Shown one piece after another: positions 7,693-16,843 of a DNA stretch of 57,773 nt (positions are counted from its first letter, which is position 1; each line of letters begins with the position of its first letter). This stretch comes from JBDTVS01 sp040007095. GTDB taxonomy: Bacteria > Acidobacteriota > Vicinamibacteria > Vicinamibacterales > CAVVIG01. Where the stretch lies: the NCBI GenBank assembly GCA_040007095.1, contig JBDTVS010000216.1, positions 1 to 57,773 on the forward strand, in the 5' to 3' direction. Both the position numbers and the translations under genes were made by a program. Under the pieces are notes generated by a model. The model did not search any database, had not been told where the DNA came from, and saw only the letters and a program-made list of their open reading frames with translations.

Positions 7693-8817
7693 ATGCTTCA
7701 CAGGTTCGCGCGGCTCGTCGCCGGCTGCACGGTGCTCCTGGTGCTCGCCGGGAGTCTCGTGACCAGCACGGGTTCGGGATTGTCCGTCCCGGACTGGCCG
7801 ACGTCGTACGGCTGGAACATGTTCACGTTTCCTCCATCCAAGTGGGTGGGTGGCATCGTCTACGAGCATGGGCACCGGCTGATCGCCAGCTCGGTCGGGT
7901 GCCTGACTATCGTGCTCGCGGCATGGCTCTGGGTCTCAGAACCGCGGCGCTGGTTGAAGTGGTTGGGTGTCGCCGCCCTCGGCGCCGTCGTCGCGCAGGG
8001 GGTGCTCGGCGGACTGACCGTGCTCTTCTTCCTGCCCGCGGCTATCTCGACCGCCCACGCGGCCCTCGCCGAAATTTTTCTCTGCCTCGTCGTGTCGATC
8101 GCGCTGTTCACCTCGCCGGGATGGGTTGACGGATTTTCCTCACGGATTCGAAACCCGGACGTGCCTGGCGATCGTGAGCGGCAGGTACGGGTGTTCGCGA
8201 CGGCGACAACGGCCCTGATTTACACGCAGATTCTGCTGGGCGCGACGATGAGGCATACGGGGGCGGGGCTGGCGATCCCCGACTTTCCGCTGATGCTCGG
8301 CCATTACATCCCACCGTACTGGGATCCAAAGATCGCCATTCACTTCTCGCATCGCGTCGGTGCGATCGTGGTCGTCGCCGCCGTGCTCACGACAGCCGGA
8401 CGCGTCTGGACGCGGATGCGGGATCGGTTGGAACTGGTGCGCCCGGCCACGTTGTTGGTGGCGCTCGTCAGCGCGCAGGCGACGCTCGGGCCTCTGACCG
8501 TGCTCAGCCGCCTCAACGTCTGGGTCAACAGCATCCACGTCGTCTGCGGAGCGCTGGTGCTCGCGACCTCGCTGGTGCTGACGCTACGGGCATGGCGCGG
8601 GAGTTTCGCCGACACGACGCCGGTGCGACTACAGGCGGAGCGTACTCCCGTCTCACGCGCTGCGGCGGTGGCCCACGCCGCGCCGACCGTCCTCGGCGCG
8701 TCCAACGGGATTGCTGCCGACCGACTCCGGGTCCGATTTCCGCCTTCGCACGAAGGTGCGGCGGACCGAGATCGCCTTGACAGAGGCGGTCAGCCTGAAG
8801 GTGGTACCCAGACGTGA
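7693..8817 (+). CDS. ctaA: Heme A synthase (COX15/CtaA)
   Basis: 374 residues from the ATG at 7693; the frame is open further upstream but runs through the hairpin. It is a polytopic inner-membrane protein with eight predicted helices. The family's heme-ligand motifs are present: YEHGHRL in the first half, and HFSHRVG and IHVVCGAL in the second. It oxidises the heme O methyl group to the formyl of heme A for cytochrome c oxidase. The last 60 or so residues (after LTLRAWRG) look unlike the family and are hydrophilic. The stop overlaps the GTG of ctaB (GTGA), so the two are coupled. Confidence 0.93.
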   Translation: MLHRFARLVAGCTVLLVLAGSLVTSTGSGLSVPDWPTSYGWNMFTFPPSKWVGGIVYEHGHRLIASSVGCLTIVLAAWLWVSEPRRWLKWLGVAALGAVVAQGVLGGLTVLFFLPAAISTAHAALAEIFLCLVVSIALFTSPGWVDGFSSRIRNPDVPGDRERQVRVFATATTALIYTQILLGATMRHTGAGLAIPDFPLMLGHYIPPYWDPKIAIHFSHRVGAIVVVAAVLTTAGRVWTRMRDRLELVRPATLLVALVSAQATLGPLTVLSRLNVWVNSIHVVCGALVLATSLVLTLRAWRGSFADTTPVRLQAERTPVSRAAAVAHAAPTVLGASNGIAADRLRVRFPPSHEGAADRDRLDRGGQPEGGTQT

Positions 8818-9722
8818 AAGACGTGCGCGTCGATGCCGTGCCGGTGGCGCTCGACACATCGCGGACGCCGACGCGAGTGGCCGACTATGTCGCGCTCGCC
8901 AAACCGCGGCTGAACGTCCTCGTGGTCGCGACGAGCGCCGCCGGATACTACCTTGGGAGTCCTGGGACACCGGACGTGTGGAAGATGGCCGTGGCCGTCG
9001 CCGGCACGGCGCTGGTCGCCGGCGGCGCGGCGGCACTGAACCAGGTCTACGAACGCGACACCGATGCGCTGATGCGGCGTACGCGGTCGCGCCCGGTGCC
9101 CGACGGGCGCGTGCCGCCCCACGACGCTCGGATGTTCGGCATCGCGCTATCAGCCATCGGCATGGGACTGCTCGCGGCGAGGACCAACGGTCTCGCGACG
9201 GCGCTCGCCGCAGCGACGCTCCTCGTCTATTTGCTCGTCTACACCCCGATGAAGCGCCGCTCGTCGATCGCGACGCTGGTCGGGGCGATTCCGGGCGCGC
9301 TGCCACCGGTCATCGGATGGACCGCGTCGCACGGCTCAATTTCGAGCGGCGGCGCGGCGCTCTTCGCCATTGTCTTTCTCTGGCAGATTCCTCACTTCAT
9401 GGCCATCGCGTGGCTCTATCGCGACGATTATCGGCTGGCCGGGTTCCCGATGCTGCCGGTGATCGAACGCGACGGCCGCAGGACGGGGCGGCAGGCGGTG
9501 ATTTACGCGGCGGCATTGTTGCCGGCCAGCCTGATGCCGACGCTGATTGGGCTGAGCGGCACCGCCTACTTGATCACGGCGGCGGCGCTCGGCGCGGTCT
9601 TACTCGGCTTGTCGATACGCTTCGCGCGATCGCGCAACGATCGCTTCGCGCGCGCGCTGTTTCTTGCGTCGATCGTCTACCTGCCGCTCATCTGGCTCGC
9701 GATGATTTTGGACAAATCGTGA
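8814..9722 (+). CDS. ctaB: Protoheme IX farnesyltransferase (heme O synthase)
   Basis: 302 residues, GTG start. UbiA-superfamily prenyltransferase with the heme O synthase signature: N76 with D82/D84 (NQVYERDTDALMRRT, then RP) as the first Asp-rich loop, and YRDDYRLAGFPMLPV as the second. Eight or nine TM helices. It adds a farnesyl group to heme B, giving heme O for CtaA. The four-base overlap with ctaA and the following DUF420 gene mark an oxidase maturation operon. Confidence 0.95.
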   Translation: MKDVRVDAVPVALDTSRTPTRVADYVALAKPRLNVLVVATSAAGYYLGSPGTPDVWKMAVAVAGTALVAGGAAALNQVYERDTDALMRRTRSRPVPDGRVPPHDARMFGIALSAIGMGLLAARTNGLATALAAATLLVYLLVYTPMKRRSSIATLVGAIPGALPPVIGWTASHGSISSGGAALFAIVFLWQIPHFMAIAWLYRDDYRLAGFPMLPVIERDGRRTGRQAVIYAAALLPASLMPTLIGLSGTAYLITAAALGAVLLGLSIRFARSRNDRFARALFLASIVYLPLIWLAMILDKS

Positions 9723-9795
9723 TCCGGGATACGACCAAGAGACGTCGAGCGGGGAGGGACGCTGCGTCACGAAGTGGCCGTCTCGAGTTGACGTA

Positions 9796-10221
9796 TTGAC
9801 TCTGCATGACCTGCCCGCCGTCAATGCCACGCTCAACGGCATCTCCGCGATCCTGCTGGTCATCGCCTATCTGCTAATTCGGGCGCGGCGAATCGAGCAG
9901 CACCGGCGCGTGATGTTGGCGGCGTTTTCAACCTCGACGCTGTTCCTGATCTGCTATCTCGTCTATCACGCGCAGGTCGGGTCTGTTCGCTTTACCCGCC
10001 AGGGATTTGTCCGACCGCTGTACTACTCGATTCTCGTGACGCACGTCGTCCTCGCCGCCGCCACGCTCCCCCTCGCCATCATCACCCTGTCGCGAGGTCT
10101 CAAAAGGCGGTACGCACGCCATCGCGCGATCGCCCGATGGACGTTTCCCATCTGGCTCTACGTCTCCGTCACCGGGGTACTCGTCTACGTCCTGCTGTAT
10201 CAGCCGAGCTGGCTCCTCTGA
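9796..10221 (+). CDS. DUF420 family membrane protein (CtaM-like)
   Basis: 141 residues with TTG as start codon. Four TM helices. Its His residues sit in the DUF420 positions (ARRIEQHRRVM, LVYHAQVG, THVVLA, ARHRAIARWTFPIWLY). DUF420/CtaM proteins help build heme-copper oxidases, which agrees with ctaA-ctaB directly upstream (73-base gap). The oxidase subunit genes are not in this window. Confidence 0.82.
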   Translation: MTLHDLPAVNATLNGISAILLVIAYLLIRARRIEQHRRVMLAAFSTSTLFLICYLVYHAQVGSVRFTRQGFVRPLYYSILVTHVVLAAATLPLAIITLSRGLKRRYARHRAIARWTFPIWLYVSVTGVLVYVLLYQPSWLL

Positions 10222-10313
10222 ATTCAGGGGGGCACCCGGCTATTCACGCTATACTGAACGACGCAAATGTGAGGCTTTACTCGGAATTTTGCGTACATCG
10301 AGGCGAAACGACC

Positions 10314-11261
10314 ATGAACCGATCGGTTGATTGCTTCCGTACCCTGTTCGCGATCGCTCTGGTCCTTGGCTGCGCGGCATCATCGGCGGCGCAGGTGGCC
10401 CGCGTGGCCGGGCTCGTGAAGGATGAGAGCGGCCAGCCGATCAAAGGCGCGACGATACGGGCCGAGAATCCCGATGCGCCGCTCGGGTCGCTGACGGCGG
10501 CCACGGACGACAAAGGCCGGTTCGCGATCATCGGCCTGGCGCGCGGCGAATGGATGTTCACTGCGGAGGCTCCGGGATTTCAGCCGCAGTTCACCGAATT
10601 GAACATTGTCCGAACGGGAACGCCGCTGCCTCCCCTGGTGTTTGCGATGCCCAAAGCGATCGTCCGGCCACCGGCCGGCGTTGAGGGGCTGACCGCAAAA
10701 GACCTCCAGCAGCAGCTCGGGGCCGCCGATGCGCTCTTTCAACAGCAGAAGTTCGAGGAGGCCGTCGGGATCTACCGTTCGATTCTGCGCGGCGCGCCCT
10801 CGCTCGGCGTCGTCAACCTGCAGATCGGCGCGGCGTACCGCAACCTGAAGGACTACGACAAGGCGATCGCGGCCTATAACGACCTGTTGAAAGCCGAGCC
10901 CGAAAACGCCAAAGCGCAGATTGGCGCCGCCATGGCGAGCATGGAGAAGGGCGACTCGCAGGGCGCTGAACAAGGACTGGCGCGCGCGGCCGCGGGTCCC
11001 GGCTCGAACCGCGACGTGTTCTACAGCCTGGGCGAGATCAAGAGCGCGAAAAATCAGAACGACGAAGCGATTGGCTGGTATCAGAAGGCCGTCGCCGCCG
11101 ACAATTCATGGGGCAAGCCGCTCTACAGGCTGGGCACGCTCGCCATGAACAAGGGCGACAAGGACGGGGCGCTCAAGGCCATGTCGCAGGTACTGGCCGT
11201 GGATCCCACGTCACCTGAGGCTGAACAGGCAAGGACCGCCATCGAACAGTTGAAAAAGTAG
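10314..11261 (+). CDS. Secreted TPR protein with carboxypeptidase-regulatory-like domain
   Basis: 315 residues. Signal peptide to about 26 (SSAAQ). Residues 28-105 form a CarboxypepD_reg-like beta sandwich (VAGLVKDESGQPIKGATI, DDKGRFAIIGL). From about 125, four or five TPR units follow (ADALFQQQKFEEAVGIY; GAAYRNLKDYDKAIAAYNDL; LYRLGTLAMNKGDKDGALKA). Probably a periplasmic scaffold. ATG 10314 was chosen for the signal peptide. It is followed three bases later by a sulfatase-TPR gene, and the two are likely cotranscribed. A TATACT at 10250-10255 may be the -10 element. Confidence 0.85.
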   Translation: MNRSVDCFRTLFAIALVLGCAASSAAQVARVAGLVKDESGQPIKGATIRAENPDAPLGSLTAATDDKGRFAIIGLARGEWMFTAEAPGFQPQFTELNIVRTGTPLPPLVFAMPKAIVRPPAGVEGLTAKDLQQQLGAADALFQQQKFEEAVGIYRSILRGAPSLGVVNLQIGAAYRNLKDYDKAIAAYNDLLKAEPENAKAQIGAAMASMEKGDSQGAEQGLARAAAGPGSNRDVFYSLGEIKSAKNQNDEAIGWYQKAVAADNSWGKPLYRLGTLAMNKGDKDGALKAMSQVLAVDPTSPEAEQARTAIEQLKK

Positions 11262-11264
11262 GGG

Positions 11265-13403
11265 GTGACGTGCCCTGAGCCCGACGCACAGCGCACGTCA
11301 TATCAGATTCCTGTGGCGCGGTCCTTTCGATTCACGATCATTCTTGTGCTTGCGGCGCTCGGTACCGTCCTGGCCGCATTCGGCGGCTGGCGCTTCGCGC
11401 GCGCGTCGGCTCCGGTCAACGGCCCGATCATTCTGATTTCGATCGACACCCTGCGGGCCGATCATTTGCCGGCGTACGGGTACACGCGCGTGCGGACGCC
11501 GGCGATCGATGCGCTCGCAGCCGACGGCATCGTGTTCGAGCGCGCGTATGCGCACGCCCCGCAAACCCTGCCGGCGCACGCGTCCATTCTGTCGGGACGT
11601 CTACCGTTCGAAACCGGCGTGCGGGACGATATCGGCGTCGTGAGGCCCAACGAGCGCCTCCTTCCGCAGATGCTGGGGGAACGCGGGTTCGCCACCGGCG
11701 GCGTCGTCTCCGCGTATCTGTTGCGGAAGGAGACCGGCATCAATCAGGGGTTCGACTTCTTCGACGGAGAGATGCCGACGACGTCCGCGGATAGGTCCGT
11801 CGAGCTGATCAAGCGCGACGGCGCCGAGTCCGAGGCGGTGGCGGAGCGGTGGCTCGATCAGCAGCGATCTCAGCGGGTGTTCTTGTTCCTGCACCTCTAC
11901 GAGCCGCACCGGCCCTACTCGCCTCCCGCGCAATTCGCCGAGTACGATCCGTACGATGGCGAGATCGCGTCCGTCGACGCGATCGTCGGCCGGCTGGTGA
12001 GCCATTTGAAAGCCCAGCAGCTCTACGAGCGCTCGACGATCGTCCTCCTGTCGGACCATGGAGAGGGTCTCGGCGACCATGGGGAACAGGAGCACGGTCT
12101 GTTTGCATACGACGAGGTGCTCCACGTGCCGCTCATCGTCAAGCAGGCCGGTGGCGTCGGCGCAGGTCGTCGAGTTGCCGACGTCGTGCAGCACGCGGAT
12201 CTGGCGCCGACGATTCTCGACCTCGCCAAGGCGCCGATTCCCGGCAATCTTCGCGGCCGATCGCTGACGCCGATCCTCGACGGCACCGGCACGCTGCGCG
12301 AGCAGCCGGTGTATTCGGAAGCGTGGTACGCGCGAACGCACTTCGGATGGAGCGAGCTGACCACGCTCACGACCGGGCGTCATCGATACATCCGGGCGCC
12401 CGAGGAGGAGCTGTACGATCTGCGGCGCGACCCGGGCGAGCGCGAGAACATCGGCGCGGGCGAGCCGAAAGAGCGGCAGGCGCTGAGGGCGGCTCTCGAT
12501 GCGATGAACCCGGCCTCGCCACAGGAGTCGGCGGTCGATCCGAAAGACAAGCGCGAGGTCGTCGAGCAATATCGCAGGGCCACCGCACTGGCCGACGAAG
12601 CACACTGGACGGAGGCGATCGCGCTGCTCGAGGGGATCGTTCACGATGAACCTCAGTTGATCGAGGTATGGCAGCAGCTTGCCCGAATTGCGGATCGCCT
12701 CGATCGATTCGGCGTGGCCGTCGATGCCTACAAGCACATGGCCGAGCTCACGCCAGCCGATCCGTTGCCGTTGTTCGGAGCGGCTGGAGCGTTGCTCAAA
12801 CTCAACAAGCTCGACGAGGCGCGGCTGCAGGCGGAGGCGGCCGCCGAGCGCGTGCCGGACGGCGCGACGCACGCGACGGTGCACGAGCTTCTCGCTCGAA
12901 TTGCCCTGGCGCGCCGCGACGCGGAAGGCGCCAGACACGAAGCCGAACTGGCTGTCCAGGCCGATCCGAACCTGCCGATGACCGCCTTCGTCGAAGGGCG
13001 GCTGCTGTACGATCACGGCAGGTTCTCGGAGGCCTTGCCGCTGTTCGAGCAGGCGCTCGCGGCGCTCCGGAAGAATTCCGGCGCCCTCATCGAAGACCTG
13101 CCGTTCTACGCCGGGGATACGCTGAGCAGAATGGAACGTTTCTCGGAAGCCGAGTTCGAGTTCGACGAGCAACTGCGCGCCGTCCCACACCATGCGCGGG
13201 CCGGCGCCGGCCTGGCGATGGTGTACGTCAAGACAGGGCGGACGGACGAGGCGGAACAAGCCGCCCTTGAACTGATTCGGCTCTCGCCGACGCCGGATGC
13301 CTACGGACTCGCCGCCAAAATCTGGACGGCGCTCGGCAAACCCCGGCAGGCGGACGCACTGCGCCTCGAGGCGCGCAAGATCTTCGGCAAGCCAAAACGC
13401 TAA
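11265..13403 (+). CDS. Membrane-anchored sulfatase-family protein with C-terminal TPRs
   Basis: 712 residues from GTG 11265; GTG 11313 (before ARSFRF) is an alternative. TM helix at about 22-42. The alkaline-phosphatase-superfamily sulfatase domain spans about 55-390: D61 in ISIDTLRADHLPAYGY and a late metal site LSDHGEGLGDHGEQEHG. The nucleophile segment reads T101-L-P-A-H, with Thr in place of the Cys/Ser of the formylglycine motif; this group is common in Acidobacteria and probably does not carry formylglycine. Residues 430-705 hold about six TPR units. The substrate (sulfate or phosphate ester) is unknown. Confidence 0.85.
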   Translation: MTCPEPDAQRTSYQIPVARSFRFTIILVLAALGTVLAAFGGWRFARASAPVNGPIILISIDTLRADHLPAYGYTRVRTPAIDALAADGIVFERAYAHAPQTLPAHASILSGRLPFETGVRDDIGVVRPNERLLPQMLGERGFATGGVVSAYLLRKETGINQGFDFFDGEMPTTSADRSVELIKRDGAESEAVAERWLDQQRSQRVFLFLHLYEPHRPYSPPAQFAEYDPYDGEIASVDAIVGRLVSHLKAQQLYERSTIVLLSDHGEGLGDHGEQEHGLFAYDEVLHVPLIVKQAGGVGAGRRVADVVQHADLAPTILDLAKAPIPGNLRGRSLTPILDGTGTLREQPVYSEAWYARTHFGWSELTTLTTGRHRYIRAPEEELYDLRRDPGERENIGAGEPKERQALRAALDAMNPASPQESAVDPKDKREVVEQYRRATALADEAHWTEAIALLEGIVHDEPQLIEVWQQLARIADRLDRFGVAVDAYKHMAELTPADPLPLFGAAGALLKLNKLDEARLQAEAAAERVPDGATHATVHELLARIALARRDAEGARHEAELAVQADPNLPMTAFVEGRLLYDHGRFSEALPLFEQALAALRKNSGALIEDLPFYAGDTLSRMERFSEAEFEFDEQLRAVPHHARAGAGLAMVYVKTGRTDEAEQAALELIRLSPTPDAYGLAAKIWTALGKPRQADALRLEARKIFGKPKR

Positions 13404-13405
13404 CA

Positions 13406-13460
13406 GGGCTGCTGAAAACACCCAGCCCGAACTGAAAACTCAAAAGTTAGAACTCAGAAG
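13406..13460. repeat. Dispersed repeat, copy 1 (CTGCTGAAA / TTAGAACTC type)
   Basis: GGCTGCTGAAAAC at 13407-13419 recurs exactly at 49693-49705. CCCGAACTGAAAACT followed by GTTAGAACTCAGAA matches the reverse complement of the second half of that copy. It lies in the 130-base spacer where the sulfatase and a TonB receptor gene converge. Confidence 0.6.
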
Positions 13461-13536
13461 GCCTGCGAGAAACCAACAGCGACGCCAGGCGCGCCCTCTC
13501 GTGCTTTTGTGCTGCGGGGACGGCGCCGATTCGAGC

Positions 13537-16491
13537 TCAAAAGCGGAATCCGACCGCCACCTGGAATGTTCGGCCGCCAGCCGCGGCGCCGCTGAATGCG
13601 ACCGGATACGCGTTGATCGTCGACACGTTCAAGTTCGTCACCGTATTCCCGGTCGCCGTGCCGAAGGTTGGACCTTTGACGTAGCCCGTCGCGTACCCCA
13701 GGCTGTCTTTGGGGCTTGCCGGATCCTGGCTCACTGTCGTGTTCCAGGCAATCAGCTTCTGGTTGTTGAACACGTTGTAGACGTCGAACTTCACCCATGG
13801 ACGCAACGAACGAAAGACCGGGACGTTGTAGTTGAACGACACATCCAACACGCCGTAGCCGGCGAACTCCTCGGAGCCACGGTCGCCGAAGAAGACATTG
13901 ACGGGAGCGGGACCATCCGGATAGCCCGCCGTGGCAAGGATCGCTCGTTGCGCCGCCGTGAGCCCCTGATTTCGAGCGGCCAGGGAATACACGCGACCGG
14001 AATCCAGTCGCCACAGACCCGACACGGCCGCGTCGCCTGCCCGGCCCATGTCCACGTCGTAAATGCTCCAGAGACGAAGCCGATGGCGCTGGAAATTCTG
14101 CAGCCTTCCGTCGGGATAGTTCCGAGCCGCATTGAACGTCGGGGGATAGTCGCCGATCGCCGAGGTCGCGCCCGGGGTGCCGCTGACCTCGCCTTCGTAG
14201 TTGCCGCTGTTCTTGATTTGCAGCGTGTAGTGCCCGTTGACGTTCCATCGGCGCGTCAACTCCAGCCGCGACTGAAACACCATCGCCTGGTAGTCGCGGT
14301 GGGCCTCGTCGGAATTCCGAATCACGATATTGGAAAAGATTCCGACATCCACACCGTTTGCGACGATATGCGTCGAGCCATCGGCGATGGTCGAAAACGA
14401 CTCGATCAGATTGTTGGTGTGCCGGGCGACGTAGCTCACTTCACCGTATCCGCGCCGTTCGCCGAAAGTCAGGCCGTAGGACACGCTCGTCTCGTGTGTG
14501 AGCGGCGACTTGAGTCCTGGGTCCATGAACACGTTGGCCAGCGGCACGTTGGCCGCGGCGTTCGCGCTCGTGATCGGATAGTTCCGCAGGTCGAACCCGG
14601 GCGCGAAGGCGTAGCCCTGGCCGGAGGGCCCCTGATAGGTTGGTGTGAAATCGGCGGGGTGTCCGACCGGGCTGTTCGCGCCAATCTGCGCTTCATTGTA
14701 GCGGCCCGCATACTGCGCATACGTCGCGTGCACCACGTGCCGGCCGTTCCCTTGGATGTCATAGCCCACGGCGAGCCGCGGCACGATACGGTTCGTGCTC
14801 ACGCTCACGATATCGCCCGTCGAAATGGCGCGCACGTTCTCGTAACGTGCACCCAGGTCGGCGGACCAACGGCCATTCACGGCCCAGTGGTCTTGTACGT
14901 AGAACGAGTTATTGTCTACGTTCAGCGTGGCACCTTTGATCGCCGGGTAGTAGTCCAGGAACGATTGGCCAGGGACAAACACGGGAATCGGCCGACCGGC
15001 GGCATCGAGCACCGGAGCGCCGGCTGAGTTCGTGAGAAAGTCGGCGCTGAACACGTAGGAGGTCGAGGATTGTGAGCCTCCTCCCGTCAGCTGGCTGCGG
15101 AAAAACTCGTAGCCGCCCTTGGTCTGATGACGTCCCGCTCCCAACCAGAAGCTCGTCACGCTCCCAGTCACCTGTCGGTTGTTGCGGCTCTGCGGGTCGG
15201 TCGCGTCCAGGTACGGGGCGTTGTACAGGCAGGCGCAGCTCAGCGAGAAGAACGGCGAGTCCACGATATTGGTGCTGGTACCGCCGTCGTTGTCAGACCG
15301 AAAGCGCCGCTCTGAGTATTGGGCTTCGACGATCAGCGTGTTCTTGAGCAGCCCGTGGTAATTCGTGTAGAAGTACCAATTCGGGATGGTGCGATCGACC
15401 TCGCTGTGGGGATCGATGATGAAGCTTTGCACCCCGGAGTTGTTGGTCCGCGTGCTGGGGTCGGTCAGGAAACCGCCCTGGATCGAATGACTTTTCAGCG
15501 GCCTGCCGGTGAGCTTGATCTCGCCGCGCTTGTTGAGCGAGTTGGTCGGGAGCACGATGCCGGTCTGCGGAAGCGAGACCGTGCCGTCGAGCGAGGCGTA
15601 GCGGCCCGACAGGAAAAACCACAATCGATCCTTCGCCAGCGGACCGCCAAATGTTCCCTCGTAGGTCTTCGACAGCGTGTCGGGGTGCGCGGTCTTATCG
15701 GTGCCCCGGGTCACCTCGAAAGGCGTCGCCGTCGACCATGAGGGGCTCACGAAATTGATTCGGCCGCTGCCGGAGAAGGTGTTCCCGCCGCTCTTCGTGA
15801 TCGCGTTCACCACTCCCCCGCCGAACCTGCCGTACTCCGCCGAGATTCCGGAGGTCAGAATCTGAGTTTCCTGGATGGCATCCTCGACGAAGAGATTCTG
15901 CGGCGTGGAAAAAATATTGTCGCTGATGTCGACGCCATTGACCATGAACACGTTGTCGAAGGCGAAATTGCCGCTGATGACGACTTGACCGACGTTTGGA
16001 GAATTCTCGGTCAGGGCCGGCGCGAACTGCGCAATGCCCGGGATCGTGCGCGGCGTCGCCAGTTGCTGGATCTCGTCGTGCGTGAAGTTCGCGCCGACGA
16101 CCGGCGTAGCAATGGGCGCCGGCATTTCCGCGACCACAGTCACGGCAGCGGTAACGCCGGCCGGCCGGAGCGAGACACTCTGTTCAACGGTCAGACCGAG
16201 CAAGACACGGGTCGACTGCGTCACCGTGCTGAAGCCGCTCAATTCGAAGGTCAACCGATAGTCGCCCGGGGGCAAGTTCGACAATGTGTAGCCGCCCTGC
16301 GCATCGGTCGTCGCCGTGAGCGTCCCTTGAAACACGGACGCGGTGCCCGCGACGCTCACTCCCGGCACGGCCAAGCCGTCAGAATCGCGCACCGTTCCCC
16401 GAATGGTGCCGGTCTGTACCCCTTGTGCGAAGCCACTCGCCGATCCGCCGAACGCCAGGAGCAACGCGAGGGAAATCCTGGTTCGCATCAT
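13537..16491 (-). CDS. TonB-dependent receptor, Oar-like, with CarboxypepD_reg domain
   Basis: 984 residues. Signal peptide to about 22 (SGFAQG). Residues 27-105 are a carboxypeptidase-regulatory-like domain (GTIRGTVRDSDGLAVPGVSV). A plug domain follows at about 125-235, including MVNGVDISDN and AEYGRFGGGVVNAITKSGGN, and then a large barrel ending in GFRF, with the terminal aromatic residue expected for BAM substrates. It is probably an outer-membrane transporter for a large substrate such as oligosaccharide or peptide; the ligand is unknown. It is adjacent to a second receptor on the same strand but separated by about 350 bases with strong hairpins. Confidence 0.9.
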   Translation of the reverse strand: MMRTRISLALLLAFGGSASGFAQGVQTGTIRGTVRDSDGLAVPGVSVAGTASVFQGTLTATTDAQGGYTLSNLPPGDYRLTFELSGFSTVTQSTRVLLGLTVEQSVSLRPAGVTAAVTVVAEMPAPIATPVVGANFTHDEIQQLATPRTIPGIAQFAPALTENSPNVGQVVISGNFAFDNVFMVNGVDISDNIFSTPQNLFVEDAIQETQILTSGISAEYGRFGGGVVNAITKSGGNTFSGSGRINFVSPSWSTATPFEVTRGTDKTAHPDTLSKTYEGTFGGPLAKDRLWFFLSGRYASLDGTVSLPQTGIVLPTNSLNKRGEIKLTGRPLKSHSIQGGFLTDPSTRTNNSGVQSFIIDPHSEVDRTIPNWYFYTNYHGLLKNTLIVEAQYSERRFRSDNDGGTSTNIVDSPFFSLSCACLYNAPYLDATDPQSRNNRQVTGSVTSFWLGAGRHQTKGGYEFFRSQLTGGGSQSSTSYVFSADFLTNSAGAPVLDAAGRPIPVFVPGQSFLDYYPAIKGATLNVDNNSFYVQDHWAVNGRWSADLGARYENVRAISTGDIVSVSTNRIVPRLAVGYDIQGNGRHVVHATYAQYAGRYNEAQIGANSPVGHPADFTPTYQGPSGQGYAFAPGFDLRNYPITSANAAANVPLANVFMDPGLKSPLTHETSVSYGLTFGERRGYGEVSYVARHTNNLIESFSTIADGSTHIVANGVDVGIFSNIVIRNSDEAHRDYQAMVFQSRLELTRRWNVNGHYTLQIKNSGNYEGEVSGTPGATSAIGDYPPTFNAARNYPDGRLQNFQRHRLRLWSIYDVDMGRAGDAAVSGLWRLDSGRVYSLAARNQGLTAAQRAILATAGYPDGPAPVNVFFGDRGSEEFAGYGVLDVSFNYNVPVFRSLRPWVKFDVYNVFNNQKLIAWNTTVSQDPASPKDSLGYATGYVKGPTFGTATGNTVTNLNVSTINAYPVAFSGAAAGGRTFQVAVGFRF

Positions 16492-16694
16492 CGGCTACCC
16501 CCATCCAGCCTTCGATGCTGGCAGCCGTGGCAAGTCTCTTTCTGACTCATGGGGACATTCTAGGCCTCCAAAGCCAGGCACCTTTCACGGTTCCAGGGCC
16601 TGGTCCCTCCAGCACGGCCGTTCATCCCAGAATTCTTCGCGCTCGGCGCCGGGCACGTCGTCCAATGTCACACAGAAAAGGGGCAGAAAAAGCA

Positions 16695-16721
16695 GAGGGG
16701 AGAAGCCGGGCTCCTCCCCTC
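16695..16721. repeat. Inverted repeat, 8-bp stem
   Basis: GAGGGGAG at 16695-16702 is complementary to CTCCCCTC at 16714-16721, with an 11-base loop. It lies in the spacer between the two TonB receptor genes and may be part of a terminator array. Confidence 0.5.
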
Positions 16722-16750
16722 AGAAGTACTCGCGTATCCCAACTAGAACC

Positions 16751-16797
16751 TGTGAGAACCCGAACTTGACCGAACAGGTCAAGTTTCGGGGCTCACA
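16751..16797 (-). terminator. Strong hairpin downstream of the second TonB receptor gene
   Basis: TGTGAG (16751) pairs with CTCACA (ending 16797). Inside, CCCG pairs with CGGG, and AACTTGACC pairs with GGTCAAGTT around a GAACA loop. That is about 19 pairs with two small interruptions. It lies 50-90 bases past the stop of the minus-strand receptor gene. No long T run follows, so it may stop transcription only partly, or protect an mRNA end. Confidence 0.5.
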
Positions 16798-16811
16798 AAT
16801 GACCTATAGCG

Positions 16812-16832
16812 GGCCCAGGCCCTTGCTGGGCC
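16812..16832 (-). terminator. GC hairpin just after the receptor stop codon
   Basis: GGCCCAG at 16812-16818 pairs with CTGGGCC at 16826-16832, with a seven-base loop, starting 12 bases past the receptor stop codon. It has no T run and could act with the larger hairpin at 16751-16797. Confidence 0.4.
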
Positions 16833-16843
16833 TGAGGGGCCTG

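Larger units (their letters stand above)
16492..16843. other. Intergenic region between two TonB receptor genes
   Basis: About 350 bases with no gene. It holds the inverted repeats listed separately and presumably the promoter of the downstream receptor. TAGAAT at 16562-16557 on the minus strand could be a -10 element, but no good -35 was found. A purine-rich GGGGGTAG precedes the receptor ATG. Confidence 0.5.

Noticed and set aside
11601..13421. A minus-strand frame of 606 codons opposite the sulfatase gene
   Set aside because: The opposite strand carries clear sulfatase and TPR motifs; this frame has none.
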